DNA of 32,025 nucleotides from Cesiribacter sp. SM1 (GTDB lineage: Bacteria > Bacteroidota > Bacteroidia > Cytophagales > Cyclobacteriaceae). Position 1 is the first letter of the stretch; the number at the start of each line of letters is the position of its first letter. Made by a program: the position numbers and the translations under genes. Shown here in pieces: positions 18,346 through 26,149 of this stretch. The stretch covers positions 1 through 32,025 of the forward strand of contig NZ_JAHXBU010000011.1 in assembly GCF_020178975.1 (NCBI RefSeq), read 5' to 3'. Under the pieces are notes generated by a model, which saw only the letters and a program-made list of their open reading frames with translations, was not told where the DNA came from and made no database searches.

Positions 18346-19413
18346 TTACCCTACCCATGCACAATCTTTACTGATCAATCCTTTATCTTTCATGGCTGTC
18401 CAAAACTCCAAAGGAATGACTACGCTGTCGATTGATGCATTTTCCCTGACTATTTCAGGGTCTGTAGAACTAAGCGCTATACTTACAACGCCAGGCACCT
18501 GCAGACTAAACTGAGCACATGCCACGGCAGGCTTTACATCAAATTTTTTGCACAAAGTGAAAAAATCATCTCGCCACCTGAAAAGTGCTTGATTGGCTGC
18601 AGTGTCTGGTTTCAAAAACTTATAGTCGCAGTAGTCACCTCCAATCAGGAAGCCGGACTGAAATACTGCCGCATTGATGATCTGTATTTTTTTCTCCGCC
18701 AACGATTGCATAAACAGTATTAAATTTTTGGGGTGCTTCAGTACTGTCATGCTGTTGGCAATCATTACCCAGTCCAAATCCACATCTTGTGAAATTTTTT
18801 CTATCATGCGCCAGTCTTTGGCCCCCACTCCTATTGCACTTACTTTACCCTGGGCTTTCAGCTCCTCTAATGCACGATAGGCATCCAGAATATCCTGGTA
18901 CAGTCTTTTTGCTTCTGATTCGCTTTTGGCCTTTGCCAGATATTCATCCGGATCATGAACAGAAACCAGTTGCGGAACATATGCCTGCAGCAGGTCATTC
19001 CCCTGTTCAAAACACTCCAGAATACCCTCATAACTTATTTTCTGAACTGCATCATACTCCAGTCCTTTCCAGATATCAACCTCAAAGGTTGGGTGTTCTG
19101 TATGAAGTTTTGTTCTGAACCAACCAAGCTTATTGCTGATTACCACCTCCTGCGGCTCTAGCTGCAGTTCTTTAAAACTCCTGCCCAGACATTCAAGGGC
19201 CAAGCCCGCACCATATTTCCCAGCTGTATCAAAAAATGTTAACCCAGGCGAATGGTAAATACTTTCATAGACAATTTTATGCTTTACGCTTTCTTCCAGC
19301 CTGAGGTAAAGGTTACCTAAGCCACTTGTTCCAAAAATAACAGGCGGAAACTTCAGCCCTGATTTTTGTAGTGCTGCCTTGGTGATGACCGCTGGTCCCT
19401 TGCTATCTAACAT
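18346..19413 (-). CDS. aldo/keto reductase, predicted L-fucose/L-galactose 1-dehydrogenase
   Basis: 355 aa, of the size and type of bacterial L-fucose or D-threo-aldose 1-dehydrogenases. The AKR catalytic tetrad is visible: Asp62 and Tyr67 (FDTAGKYGAG), Lys95 (ISNKLGW) and His153 (VSVHDP). The expected reaction is NAD(P)-dependent oxidation of the free sugar at C1 to the lactone, which the lactonase domain two genes downstream would open. It is the first gene of the minus-strand catabolic unit, divergent from the LacI-family regulator across 274 bp. Family assignment is firm; the choice of sugar rests on the fucP, lactonase and GH95 neighbours. Confidence 0.88.
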   Translation of the reverse strand: MLDSKGPAVITKAALQKSGLKFPPVIFGTSGLGNLYLRLEESVKHKIVYESIYHSPGLTFFDTAGKYGAGLALECLGRSFKELQLEPQEVVISNKLGWFRTKLHTEHPTFEVDIWKGLEYDAVQKISYEGILECFEQGNDLLQAYVPQLVSVHDPDEYLAKAKSESEAKRLYQDILDAYRALEELKAQGKVSAIGVGAKDWRMIEKISQDVDLDWVMIANSMTVLKHPKNLILFMQSLAEKKIQIINAAVFQSGFLIGGDYCDYKFLKPDTAANQALFRWRDDFFTLCKKFDVKPAVACAQFSLQVPGVVSIALSSTDPEIVRENASIDSVVIPLEFWTAMKDKGLISKDCAWVG

Positions 19414-19485
19414 ACTGATGCGTCTTCAAATGGCACATTGTCTTAGCCTCTACTGTAGCCAATCTTCTTGATTGGTGGCTTTCTG

Positions 19486-19533
19486 ATTTTACACTAAACA
19501 AATTACAAGCCTTGCTAAAAAGGCGTGTAAAAT
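19486..19533. repeat. 9-bp inverted repeat upstream of the aldo/keto reductase
   Basis: ATTTTACAC (19486-19494) and GTGTAAAAT (19525-19533) are exact inverted copies separated by 30 bp. They lie 73-120 bp upstream of the aldo/keto reductase start. They may be a regulator site or chance; no function is assigned. Confidence 0.35.
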
Positions 19534-19621
19534 TGCAAATCATTGAATTTATCTAATCGATCTATAGCTGATATTAAAAATTTAGAAATAAAGGGGCAAT
19601 ATTTTTTAAATATTTATCTAC

Positions 19622-19657
19622 GCAAAGCTTTGTGCAAAGCTTTGTGCAAACGTTGCA
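19622..19657. promoter_or_regulatory. three tandem 12-bp operator-like units in the LacI/AKR divergent region
   Basis: Two identical units GCAAAGCTTTGT (19622-19633 and 19634-19645) are followed by a variant GCAAACGTTGCA (19646-19657). Each centre is palindromic (AAAGCTTT; TGCAAACGTTGCA at 19645-19657). The third matches the usual LacI-family operator form with a central CG. The array ends 30 bp before the LacI-type gene start and lies 208 bp from the aldo/keto reductase start, so autoregulation is the simplest reading. Confidence 0.6.
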
Positions 19658-19687
19658 GAAATTGTATGTTTGGGAAAAGGAGGAAAA

Positions 19688-20710
19688 ATGACAAAAAGAA
19701 GAGTTTCTTTAAAAGACATAGCCAGCCAGTTGGGGGTATCTGTTTCTACAGTTTCCAGGGCACTGAAAGATCACCCCGATTTAAGCCCTGCCATCATTGA
19801 GAAAGTAAAGCAACTGGCCGCAAAATGGAACTATACCCCAAATCCGTTAGCCATGGGTTTGCTCAAGCAGCAGACGAACACCATTGGAGTGGTTGTGCCC
19901 GACATTGTCACCCACTTTTACTCCTCCATTATCAGTGGCATTGAAGATATTGCAAAAGCAAACGGCTATTATATTGTCATATCTTCCTCGCAGGAGTCAT
20001 ACAAAAAGGAAAAAGAAAACCTGAACAACCTCTTAAATCTTCGTGTGGATGGCCTTATTGTGTGCCTGGCACAGGAGACTACTGACTATACGCATTACGA
20101 CAGCATCATAGAGGCAGAAATTCCGCTGGTATTTTTTGACAGGGTGTGCAGAACCGAGGAAGTGTCGTCTGTGGTGATTGATAATGTAGAAGCTGCCAAA
20201 GAACTTACAATTCACCTCTACAAGCATGGCGCCAGGAGAATAGCACATATAGCAGGTCCCTCCTTTCTGAACATTACAAAAGAGCGGATTGAAGGCTACC
20301 GGAAAGGACTACAGTTATGTGGCTTGACGTTTGACCAGAACTTGCTGGTACATACAAACATGAGTATTGAAGGGGCCGCCGTTGCCACCAATAAGCTACT
20401 CTCGCTTAAATATCCGCCTGATGCCATCTTTGGGGTAAACGATACCGTAATATTTTCAGCTATGAAAGAAATAAAGAGAAAAGGACTGAAGATACCCGAT
20501 GATGTTGCCCTTGTAGGCTTCACGGATGAATTCCATGCAACGGTAGTGGAGCCAAATCTTACAGCCATCACACATCCAACTTTCGAAATTGGACAGGAGG
20601 CAGCCCGCCTGTTGCTAAACGAGATTAAGTCCGATAAAGCCAGAACTGTTCAACAGATTAGCATGCAGGCCAAACTGATTGAACGTGAGTCATCTGTTAA
20701 ACTGAAATAA
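19688..20710 (+). CDS. LacI-family transcriptional regulator of the utilisation locus
   Basis: 340 aa from the ATG at 19688. I chose it because AAGGAGG (19677-19683) lies 4 nt upstream; a TTG at 19670 would place that site inside the gene. The N-terminal LacI helix-turn-helix reads VSLKDIASQLGVSVSTVSRAL, followed by the hinge NYTPNPLAMGL. The periplasmic-binding-protein-like sensor domain runs from NTIGVVVPDIV to the C-terminus, with IFGVNDTVIFSAM and VALVGFTDEF as usual landmarks. It is divergent from the sugar-catabolic unit and probably senses a sugar or sugar acid from it. A TATGTTTG (19665-19672) resembles a -7 box but would leave a leader of only about 10 nt. Confidence 0.94.
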   Translation: MTKRRVSLKDIASQLGVSVSTVSRALKDHPDLSPAIIEKVKQLAAKWNYTPNPLAMGLLKQQTNTIGVVVPDIVTHFYSSIISGIEDIAKANGYYIVISSSQESYKKEKENLNNLLNLRVDGLIVCLAQETTDYTHYDSIIEAEIPLVFFDRVCRTEEVSSVVIDNVEAAKELTIHLYKHGARRIAHIAGPSFLNITKERIEGYRKGLQLCGLTFDQNLLVHTNMSIEGAAVATNKLLSLKYPPDAIFGVNDTVIFSAMKEIKRKGLKIPDDVALVGFTDEFHATVVEPNLTAITHPTFEIGQEAARLLLNEIKSDKARTVQQISMQAKLIERESSVKLK

Positions 20711-20773
20711 AGTGACCTGGTTCAACTCTCTGGAAGTGCGTTTTTCTAGGATTGGTAAATCAAATGGGGTATA

Positions 20774-20993
20774 CTACAGTCTTTTAAAGAAGTTGGAGAT
20801 CGAGCTGTCTGGCCGAGTAGTCATCTTCTTCACCCTGGAAATAATTTTCAGAATGTAAAGAATATTACCTTCATCTGGGGTTGTGGCTATCTGAACAGCA
20901 GCCTGTGCGCTGTAATGATTAGGACTTAGCGAAGCTGTCGCCGTTCCTATTATAAAAAAGATGAAAATAACTGTAGCTTTTTAGCAGCAGCAT
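20774..20993 (-). pseudogene. possible small secreted protein with a one-base frameshift
   Basis: From the ATG at 20993 the first codons give MLLLK and then enter a run of five A. Removing one A joins them to an open frame reading ATVIFIFFIIGTATA, then SLSPNHYSAQ, and ending NFFKRL at a TAG (20774-20776). Joined, this is about 72 aa with a convincing Sec signal peptide. The span of 220 nt is 73 codons plus one base, as a single insertion predicts. No family is recognised. It may be a decayed gene or a sequencing error. It is convergent with the LacI-type gene. Confidence 0.4.
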
Positions 20994-21006
20994 AGAAACC
21001 GGCCAA

Positions 21007-21260
21007 ATGGAAGATCTTCTTCTGGAGCTAAACCCATGAGGATGCCAGAATAGCTTTTTGTAAATTCTATCCAAGAGCAGAGTCTAGAAGTTGAATTGTT
21101 ACAGTACTGGTTTATTCTGGATCATCAAATCTTCTCTGATTTGACTAATCCCTATTACCAACTTTATTTGATTCAAAGAACGGGGCATTAGTTGATAGAG
21201 GAGAATGCATCTACCTTACAACAGGGGCACCAGGATAACTTTCTGACTTCGTTTGCCTAA
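21007..21260 (+). other. possible decayed coding sequence in a gene-poor stretch
   Basis: MEDLLLELNP from the ATG at 21007 stops at once. A second frame from 21054 reads LFVNSIQEQSLEVELLQYW and onward to a TAA at 21258-21260, interrupted once by TAG at 21189-21191. The composition looks protein-like, but no family is recognised. Otherwise 20711-21307 holds nothing I can identify. Confidence 0.2.
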
Positions 21261-21307
21261 GAGTAGGTACAAACATGCAGTTGCCTGATTACTTTCCTGC
21301 CCGACAT

Positions 21308-21778
21308 TTAGTAAAGGCTAAGGTCTACAGTTGCAGAATGCTTGCCTTTCCTGGCTTTGGCAATCATGGAGGCTGACTTACTGCAGTTACCGTATTCATA
21401 AACGCAGTCTTCCTTGACCAGGCTACTCCCAAAGTGCACCTCTTTATGTTGGGTGCCGTTGCCATTTGTCAGCTCTGTACTGATTTCATCTACCTGCACA
21501 TTGCTACCACTGTCCGCCACCACCCAGACCGTATACACATACCTGGAGTAGATCAGATAGGTGCTTCTTTCAATCTTGCCATGCAGCGTCGCACTTACTT
21601 CCACCAAACGGCTAGGCACGCCCATCCTACCCTCCTCTGGCACATCTTCTATTTCCAGTACCAGGCGGGTGGAGGAAGATATTTCATCGACTGAAACAGG
21701 CTTGTAAAGGTTCCTCAGATCATCCTTTGAAAGGCTCCTGAACTTTTTGGCCAGACTTGCTATTTTATCCTCCTGCAT
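21308..21778 (-). CDS. hypothetical protein, 156 aa
   Basis: I do not recognise the family. The protein starts at the ATG at 21778 and has no signal peptide or membrane segment, so it is probably cytoplasmic. Residues 1-35 look helical and charged (KIASLAKKFRSLSKDDLRNLY). The middle part (LVLEIEDVPEEGRMG to YVYTVWVVADSG) alternates polar and hydrophobic residues, as in a small beta-rich domain. Two cysteines occur in the segment CVYEYGNC. The C-terminus is basic (KARKGKHSATVDL). It stands alone, with some 600 bp to the LacI-type gene and 319 bp to the divergent response regulator. Codon use looks like its neighbours, so I treat it as a real gene of unknown role. Confidence 0.65.
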   Translation of the reverse strand: MQEDKIASLAKKFRSLSKDDLRNLYKPVSVDEISSSTRLVLEIEDVPEEGRMGVPSRLVEVSATLHGKIERSTYLIYSRYVYTVWVVADSGSNVQVDEISTELTNGNGTQHKEVHFGSSLVKEDCVYEYGNCSKSASMIAKARKGKHSATVDLSLY

Positions 21779-21955
21779 GCTTATATTTTTGTGGCAATTG
21801 AAGTAGTTATGTTCCTACACCGGGTATATGTTGCTCTGTCATCAAAGTTGATCCATTGACAAATGGAATAACAGGGGATTAGTCCCTGTGTACAGGGGGT
21901 GTTTTCACCTGAACACAACGGTTAAAAACTGCTCAACTTTCCAAGATTTACTTTA

Positions 21956-21963
21956 TATCTTTG
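21956..21963 (+). promoter_or_regulatory. candidate -7 element for the response regulator gene
   Basis: TATCTTTG matches TAnnTTTG. It lies 134 bp before the response regulator start in the 319-bp divergent gap with the hypothetical gene. A clear TTTG at -33 is not seen. Confidence 0.3.
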
Positions 21964-22097
21964 GGTAGTGTTGACTTAGCCCAGCAAAGCAGGGAGTATC
22001 CGTATAATTCTTTTCCGTATTTTTTATCACCAAAAGAGCACCACCCTCTCACTGCACAGCAAAACACGATAACGCGGGACCTGTTTACTCTTATCAC

Positions 22098-22769
22098 ATG
22101 ACAGTAACAACTAAAAACATCAACGTAGCCCTGGTGGATGATCATAAGCTTTTTCGAAAAGGCCTGGCTGAACTTATCAGGGATTTTCCTGGATACAGCG
22201 TGCTGTACGATTTTGATAGTGGCTGGGACTTGCAGAAAGCATTCACCCGGGAACCCTTGCCAGACATTGTATTGCTGGACGTCAACATGCCCGAAATGAG
22301 TGGCTTTGAACTTGCCTTATGGCTAAAAGATGCATATCCCCAGATCCGTATTTTGGCCCTTTCCATGAACGGACATGAAGGCAGCATTATCCGGATGATC
22401 AAAGCAGGCGCCAGGGGCTATATTCTAAAAGATGCCGATCCCCTTGAACTGAAGCAGGCGCTTGATCACCTGGTTCACAAAGGTTATTATCATTCAGAAC
22501 TGGTGAGCGCAACCCTGATGCATAACCTACAGGGAAATGACGAGCAGGGAAATGCCGAGCAATTAACAGAAAAGGAAACCAGGTTTCTGGCGCTAGCCTG
22601 CTCTGAGCTTACTTATAAGGAAATTGCCGACAGGATGAACCTGGCACCTAAAACGATCGATGGTTACCGGGAAAGCCTGTTTGCCAAACTAAGCGTTAAG
22701 AGCAGGGTGGGCCTGGTACTCTATGCGATCAAGCACCAGCTCATTAATGGATATGAACACTATCATTAG
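22098..22769 (+). CDS. NarL/LuxR-type response regulator
   Basis: 223 aa. The receiver domain (about 8-125) has the acidic pair in VDDH (14-15), the phospho-acceptor Asp61 in VLLDVNMPE, and the conserved Lys in GYILKDADP. A LuxR-type helix-turn-helix follows (LTEKETRFLALACSELTYKEIADRMNLAPKTIDGYRESLF). It is a DNA-binding output protein; the targets are unknown. The convergent histidine kinase on the other strand is of the HisKA_3 type that normally pairs with NarL-type regulators, so the two are likely partners. The stop codon TAG (22767-22769) overlaps the kinase stop (22766-22768). Confidence 0.93.
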   Translation: MTVTTKNINVALVDDHKLFRKGLAELIRDFPGYSVLYDFDSGWDLQKAFTREPLPDIVLLDVNMPEMSGFELALWLKDAYPQIRILALSMNGHEGSIIRMIKAGARGYILKDADPLELKQALDHLVHKGYYHSELVSATLMHNLQGNDEQGNAEQLTEKETRFLALACSELTYKEIADRMNLAPKTIDGYRESLFAKLSVKSRVGLVLYAIKHQLINGYEHYH

Positions 22770-23995
22770 AAGGTTTTCACCTGCACGGGCTCATGGCAGG
22801 GAATACTGATCAGCACGCTAGTACCTTCTCCCGGCAGGGTAAAGATTTCCAGCTTTCCGCCAATTAGTTTTGTCCGACTCTGGATGTTGCGCAGTCCCTG
22901 TCCCTTCAGCATAAAGTCCTTGCTGTTAATCCCGCAGCCATCATCACGAATGAGCAAGGTAAATTTTTGAGGTTCATAGTTAATTTCCACAACTATGCCT
23001 TGTGCTCCCGCATGTTTGATAATATTGTTTAGAACTTCCTGGCTTATCCTGTACAAAACAAACTCCGTTTGGGAAGGAAGGGCATAGCGGTCGCCCGTCA
23101 GCCGGAGATCTGTTTGATGAGCACCAACCTGGGAAATGGTTTCAAGGGCATGACGCAGTACCTCCACCAGGTTAAAATCAGTGATGTTATCGGCATGCAG
23201 GTTCTTGGAGATTTCCCGAAGATCCTGAATGGCTTTTGCCACCAACTGCAGGGTTTCTGCTACTTTTTTGTTGCCTTCCAGTTCCTGCAGCTGCTGCATG
23301 CGGTGCAGGTTTAGTTTGGCCAGTGACAGCGTTTGCCCGATATTGTCGTGGATTTCCTGTGATATCTGCTGCAGGGCAATTTTCTTTTTTTCTTCAGCCA
23401 GCAGCACGTTCTGCTCGGCCAGCTTTTTCAAAGCAGTGTTCTTGCCATTTTCAAAGACCAGGGCCACCACAAAAGTAATAAGGATCAGCCCCAGGTGACA
23501 GTTTAAGAAGAAGGTGTTTGCCCAGCTTTTATCATAGTGCTGGGGAAAGTCGTACCCACTGCCATCCAGCAGGCCAAACACCAGAACAGTCAGGCTGTTA
23601 ACGCATACCCAGAAGAAACCGATCCTTCTCCCTCCCAACAGGAGCGCCACAATCGGGGAACTGGCCAGCCATGGCAGCACAGGAGAAGTAAAGCCCCCTG
23701 AATAGTACACACACACCACAACTGCCTGCACCCCCACAAAGATGTAAAAATGGATCACCTGGGAGAGCGGGAACCTCCACCGCAGCAGAAAGGGTTGCAG
23801 GAAGTGAATGAGCGCTGTGGCAAGCATGATCCGGGTGCCCTCACTTAGACCAATCAAAACAGTGATCCCGGCATAGTTCAGATCAAAAAGCGCATTGATC
23901 AGGATGATCGATACTACCAGTCTGTACTGGCGGTAAACTTCCACCTGGTCCCGTTTATCATCAGAGATAAAATAGTTCAGCAGCTTTTGTATCAT
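22766..23995 (-). CDS. membrane sensor histidine kinase, HisKA_3/NarX-like
   Basis: 409 aa from the ATG at 23995 (MIQKLLNYF). A longer reading would run back into the upstream gene. About six hydrophobic segments fill residues 25-182 with no large periplasmic loop, suggesting a membrane-embedded sensor. A short coiled segment (AEQNVLLAEEKKKIALQQ) leads to the dimerisation box ISQEIHDNIGQTLSLAKLNL, with His216 as phospho-acceptor. The ATPase part shows the N box (SQEVLNNIIKHAG), DDGCGI and GQGLRNIQSR. It probably phosphorylates the convergent NarL-type regulator. The start lies 4 bp after the stop of the FAD oxidoreductase, so the two are likely one transcript. The signal is unknown. Confidence 0.93.
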   Translation of the reverse strand: MIQKLLNYFISDDKRDQVEVYRQYRLVVSIILINALFDLNYAGITVLIGLSEGTRIMLATALIHFLQPFLLRWRFPLSQVIHFYIFVGVQAVVVCVYYSGGFTSPVLPWLASSPIVALLLGGRRIGFFWVCVNSLTVLVFGLLDGSGYDFPQHYDKSWANTFFLNCHLGLILITFVVALVFENGKNTALKKLAEQNVLLAEEKKKIALQQISQEIHDNIGQTLSLAKLNLHRMQQLQELEGNKKVAETLQLVAKAIQDLREISKNLHADNITDFNLVEVLRHALETISQVGAHQTDLRLTGDRYALPSQTEFVLYRISQEVLNNIIKHAGAQGIVVEINYEPQKFTLLIRDDGCGINSKDFMLKGQGLRNIQSRTKLIGGKLEIFTLPGEGTSVLISIPCHEPVQVKTF

Positions 23996-23999
23996 AAGC

Positions 24000-25787
24000 T
24001 TAGTTAAATAATGTAATACCCATAGCGCGGAGCAGGCGTGCCAGTAGCCCAGTGAACCAGGGCTTGTGCAATTTCCAGGGCAGCCCCTGCTCATATCTTC
24101 TCCTGTCCAGCCACTTGTACCAGCCCAGCCAGCGGGGCTCCTTCAGCTTCCATACCCTGCAGTAGGGTACCTGTACGCCTGAAGCATCCAGAATATTATT
24201 CACAGCTCTCCGGGCAGCCTCGTTGGCTCCCTCCATGGTTGCCAGGTTGGTGTTGGTTCTGATGTAGTCAGAAGCCAGGAATAGGTTTGGGATGGCCGTG
24301 TAGCTTTCGTTGCGAATCCCCCAGCTGTTCTTTTCGTTCACCAGGAGCGGTTCATCATTCCGGGTCTGCGTGCTGGACCCATAGCGTGCAGGTCCAGAAC
24401 GATTTGGACTGTCCACAAATCCTTTCCTAAATTCTTCTTCTGTAAAATAGATGCTGTCTGCAACATACACCGATGCAAAGTCATCATCGAATAGTACGCT
24501 CCTGCCTGGCCGGTTAAAGCAGGCTTTCAGTTGCGCCCACACTTCTTGTACGACCTCCTCTTTGCTGCAGCTTTCCGCTTTTTTCCCGACAAGAATGCCT
24601 TCTTTGGTCCAGTTGGAGATGATGACCGACAGCACACCTTTTACGTTTCCCTTACCATAAGTGGACAGATCAATTCCCTTCCAGAACTGGGCCTGCGAGA
24701 TGGCAGTCAAAGCCCAGGGAGTATCCGGTAATATGATATGCCCGCTGCTGATAGGAACATCCCGCTTCAGATAAAATTGCAGGCCATTCATCCAGGCAAC
24801 TGCATCCTTTAGCTTCAGGATGTTTTCAAGGTTTGGGTCCAGCGCCAGTAAACCCGGACTGGAAACAAGGCGGGCTGCTCGTTCTACCGGCAGCGCGCAA
24901 ATGTAATAGTCGGCCCGATGCTCCTGGCGGACTTGCTCACCATCAGTCACCACTACCCCCCTGATCCTTTCCCTGTCACAAAGCAGGGTTTCCACGGTAT
25001 GGCCAAAATGATACACGACTCCCTGCTTTCGCAGGTACTCAAGCCAGGGAAACAGCCATGCTTCATTGGTAGGGGCATTCAGGATACGGTCTGATGTCCT
25101 GAAAGGGCGTATAAAATCAAGCAGCATCTGGATTAGAATACCACCATTCGTACGGGTGTTGGCCAGTTCGGCCTTTCCAGCCACCAGGGCCCCGGTAAGG
25201 CCGTCCACGAATAAGTTATTGTATGCCTCACTGTACAGATGGGCATCAGCAAACACTCGCCAGCCAAGCGATTCGTATTCATTCTCCCTTCGCTGACGAC
25301 AGCTGGTAAAGAGTTGCCAGACTTTTTCAGCAATCACCCTGCCTTCACCAGGCTTTAGCCCTGTGTCTATATGCTTAAGGTTGTGGATAATCTGCCTGAG
25401 CTCAGCCAGCGTGCGGGGGAAATGGGTAGGTGTGCTGATAGACTCCCCCTGCATCCTGGCCAGCATCACCTGCGGACATTCTACCAGGTTATCAAAGACG
25501 CCTGCTGCCTGATATGCCCCTGTTGTTTCGTTGTAAAAGGGAATTCTTCTCAAGGTATCAAACAGGTGCCGGTAAAAGCCGGGAAAGAAACGAAAGCCAT
25601 GTTCTCCCGGCAGTGGCGGTGTTGCCGCAGTGCCCGTACCTGGAACAGGGACCGATCGTGCTTTCCCGCCGGGAAGTTTTTCCTGCCTTTCGAAAACGGT
25701 TACCTTATAACCCCGTTCAATTAATTCATGAGCAGCACTCATTCCTGCCACCCCTCCGCCTAAAATAATCACATGCTTTTGTTCCAT
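24000..25787 (-). CDS. FAD-dependent oxidoreductase of the phytoene desaturase/hydroxysqualene dehydroxylase-like group
   Basis: 595 aa from the ATG at 25787, preceded by AAAGG. The FAD fold starts at once (HVIILGGGVAGMSAAHELIERGYKVTVFERQ), followed by LPGGKARS and HGFRFFPGFYRHLFDTLRRIP. That block is shared by carotene desaturases and squalene-pathway dehydroxylases. The C-terminal FAD block FLASDYIRTNTNLATMEGANEAARRAV is intact. The substrate cannot be read from the sequence, and no isoprenoid gene lies nearby. An in-frame ATG at 25838 would add 17 residues (MISGFTPYK), and reading further back gives no sensible leader. The stop at 24000 is 4 bp before the histidine kinase start, suggesting a shared transcript. 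Confidence 0.85.
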   Translation of the reverse strand: MEQKHVIILGGGVAGMSAAHELIERGYKVTVFERQEKLPGGKARSVPVPGTGTAATPPLPGEHGFRFFPGFYRHLFDTLRRIPFYNETTGAYQAAGVFDNLVECPQVMLARMQGESISTPTHFPRTLAELRQIIHNLKHIDTGLKPGEGRVIAEKVWQLFTSCRQRRENEYESLGWRVFADAHLYSEAYNNLFVDGLTGALVAGKAELANTRTNGGILIQMLLDFIRPFRTSDRILNAPTNEAWLFPWLEYLRKQGVVYHFGHTVETLLCDRERIRGVVVTDGEQVRQEHRADYYICALPVERAARLVSSPGLLALDPNLENILKLKDAVAWMNGLQFYLKRDVPISSGHIILPDTPWALTAISQAQFWKGIDLSTYGKGNVKGVLSVIISNWTKEGILVGKKAESCSKEEVVQEVWAQLKACFNRPGRSVLFDDDFASVYVADSIYFTEEEFRKGFVDSPNRSGPARYGSSTQTRNDEPLLVNEKNSWGIRNESYTAIPNLFLASDYIRTNTNLATMEGANEAARRAVNNILDASGVQVPYCRVWKLKEPRWLGWYKWLDRRRYEQGLPWKLHKPWFTGLLARLLRAMGITLFN

Positions 25788-26066
25788 GATACCTTTAGCC
25801 TGTTCGACAGCCTTGTAAGGTGTAAAACCGGATATCATGCGTCTACCTCGCTTTAACCAATACAGCATATATGGTAATGCACAAAAGAAATTTTCCAACA
25901 CTCCCTGCAACCCTTCCGGAATCACAGCCAATCGGGCAAAATACAGCCTAGCAAGCTTTGAAGATAGATAAAAAACTGAGACGAACGATTCCTTATCATC
26001 TCTAAGCGTGAGATTTTTCTATGGACAATCAATGTGTATAAATAGCAAAAGGCTACGGATTTTAAG

Positions 26067-26092
26067 ATATTAGAAGTGCGACCATCTAATAT
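26067..26092. repeat. palindromic hairpin upstream of the IS982 relic
   Basis: ATATTAGA (26067-26074) and TCTAATAT (26085-26092) form a perfect 8-bp stem with a 10-nt loop. It lies 58 bp before the transposase reading frame and probably belongs to the element. Confidence 0.45.
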
Positions 26093-26149
26093 TCAACTCC
26101 AGTAGCCCATGCTTGGTGAAGATACAGTTCCACTGCGGAAGCAAATAAG

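Noticed and set aside
19622-19657. CRISPR-like repeat array
   Set aside because: The repeats are 12 bp and contiguous, with no spacers and no cas genes; they are operator-like instead.
25788-25931. N-terminal extension of the FAD oxidoreductase
   Set aside because: The FAD-binding motif normally starts within a few residues of the N-terminus; the ATG at 25787 has an AAAGG upstream.
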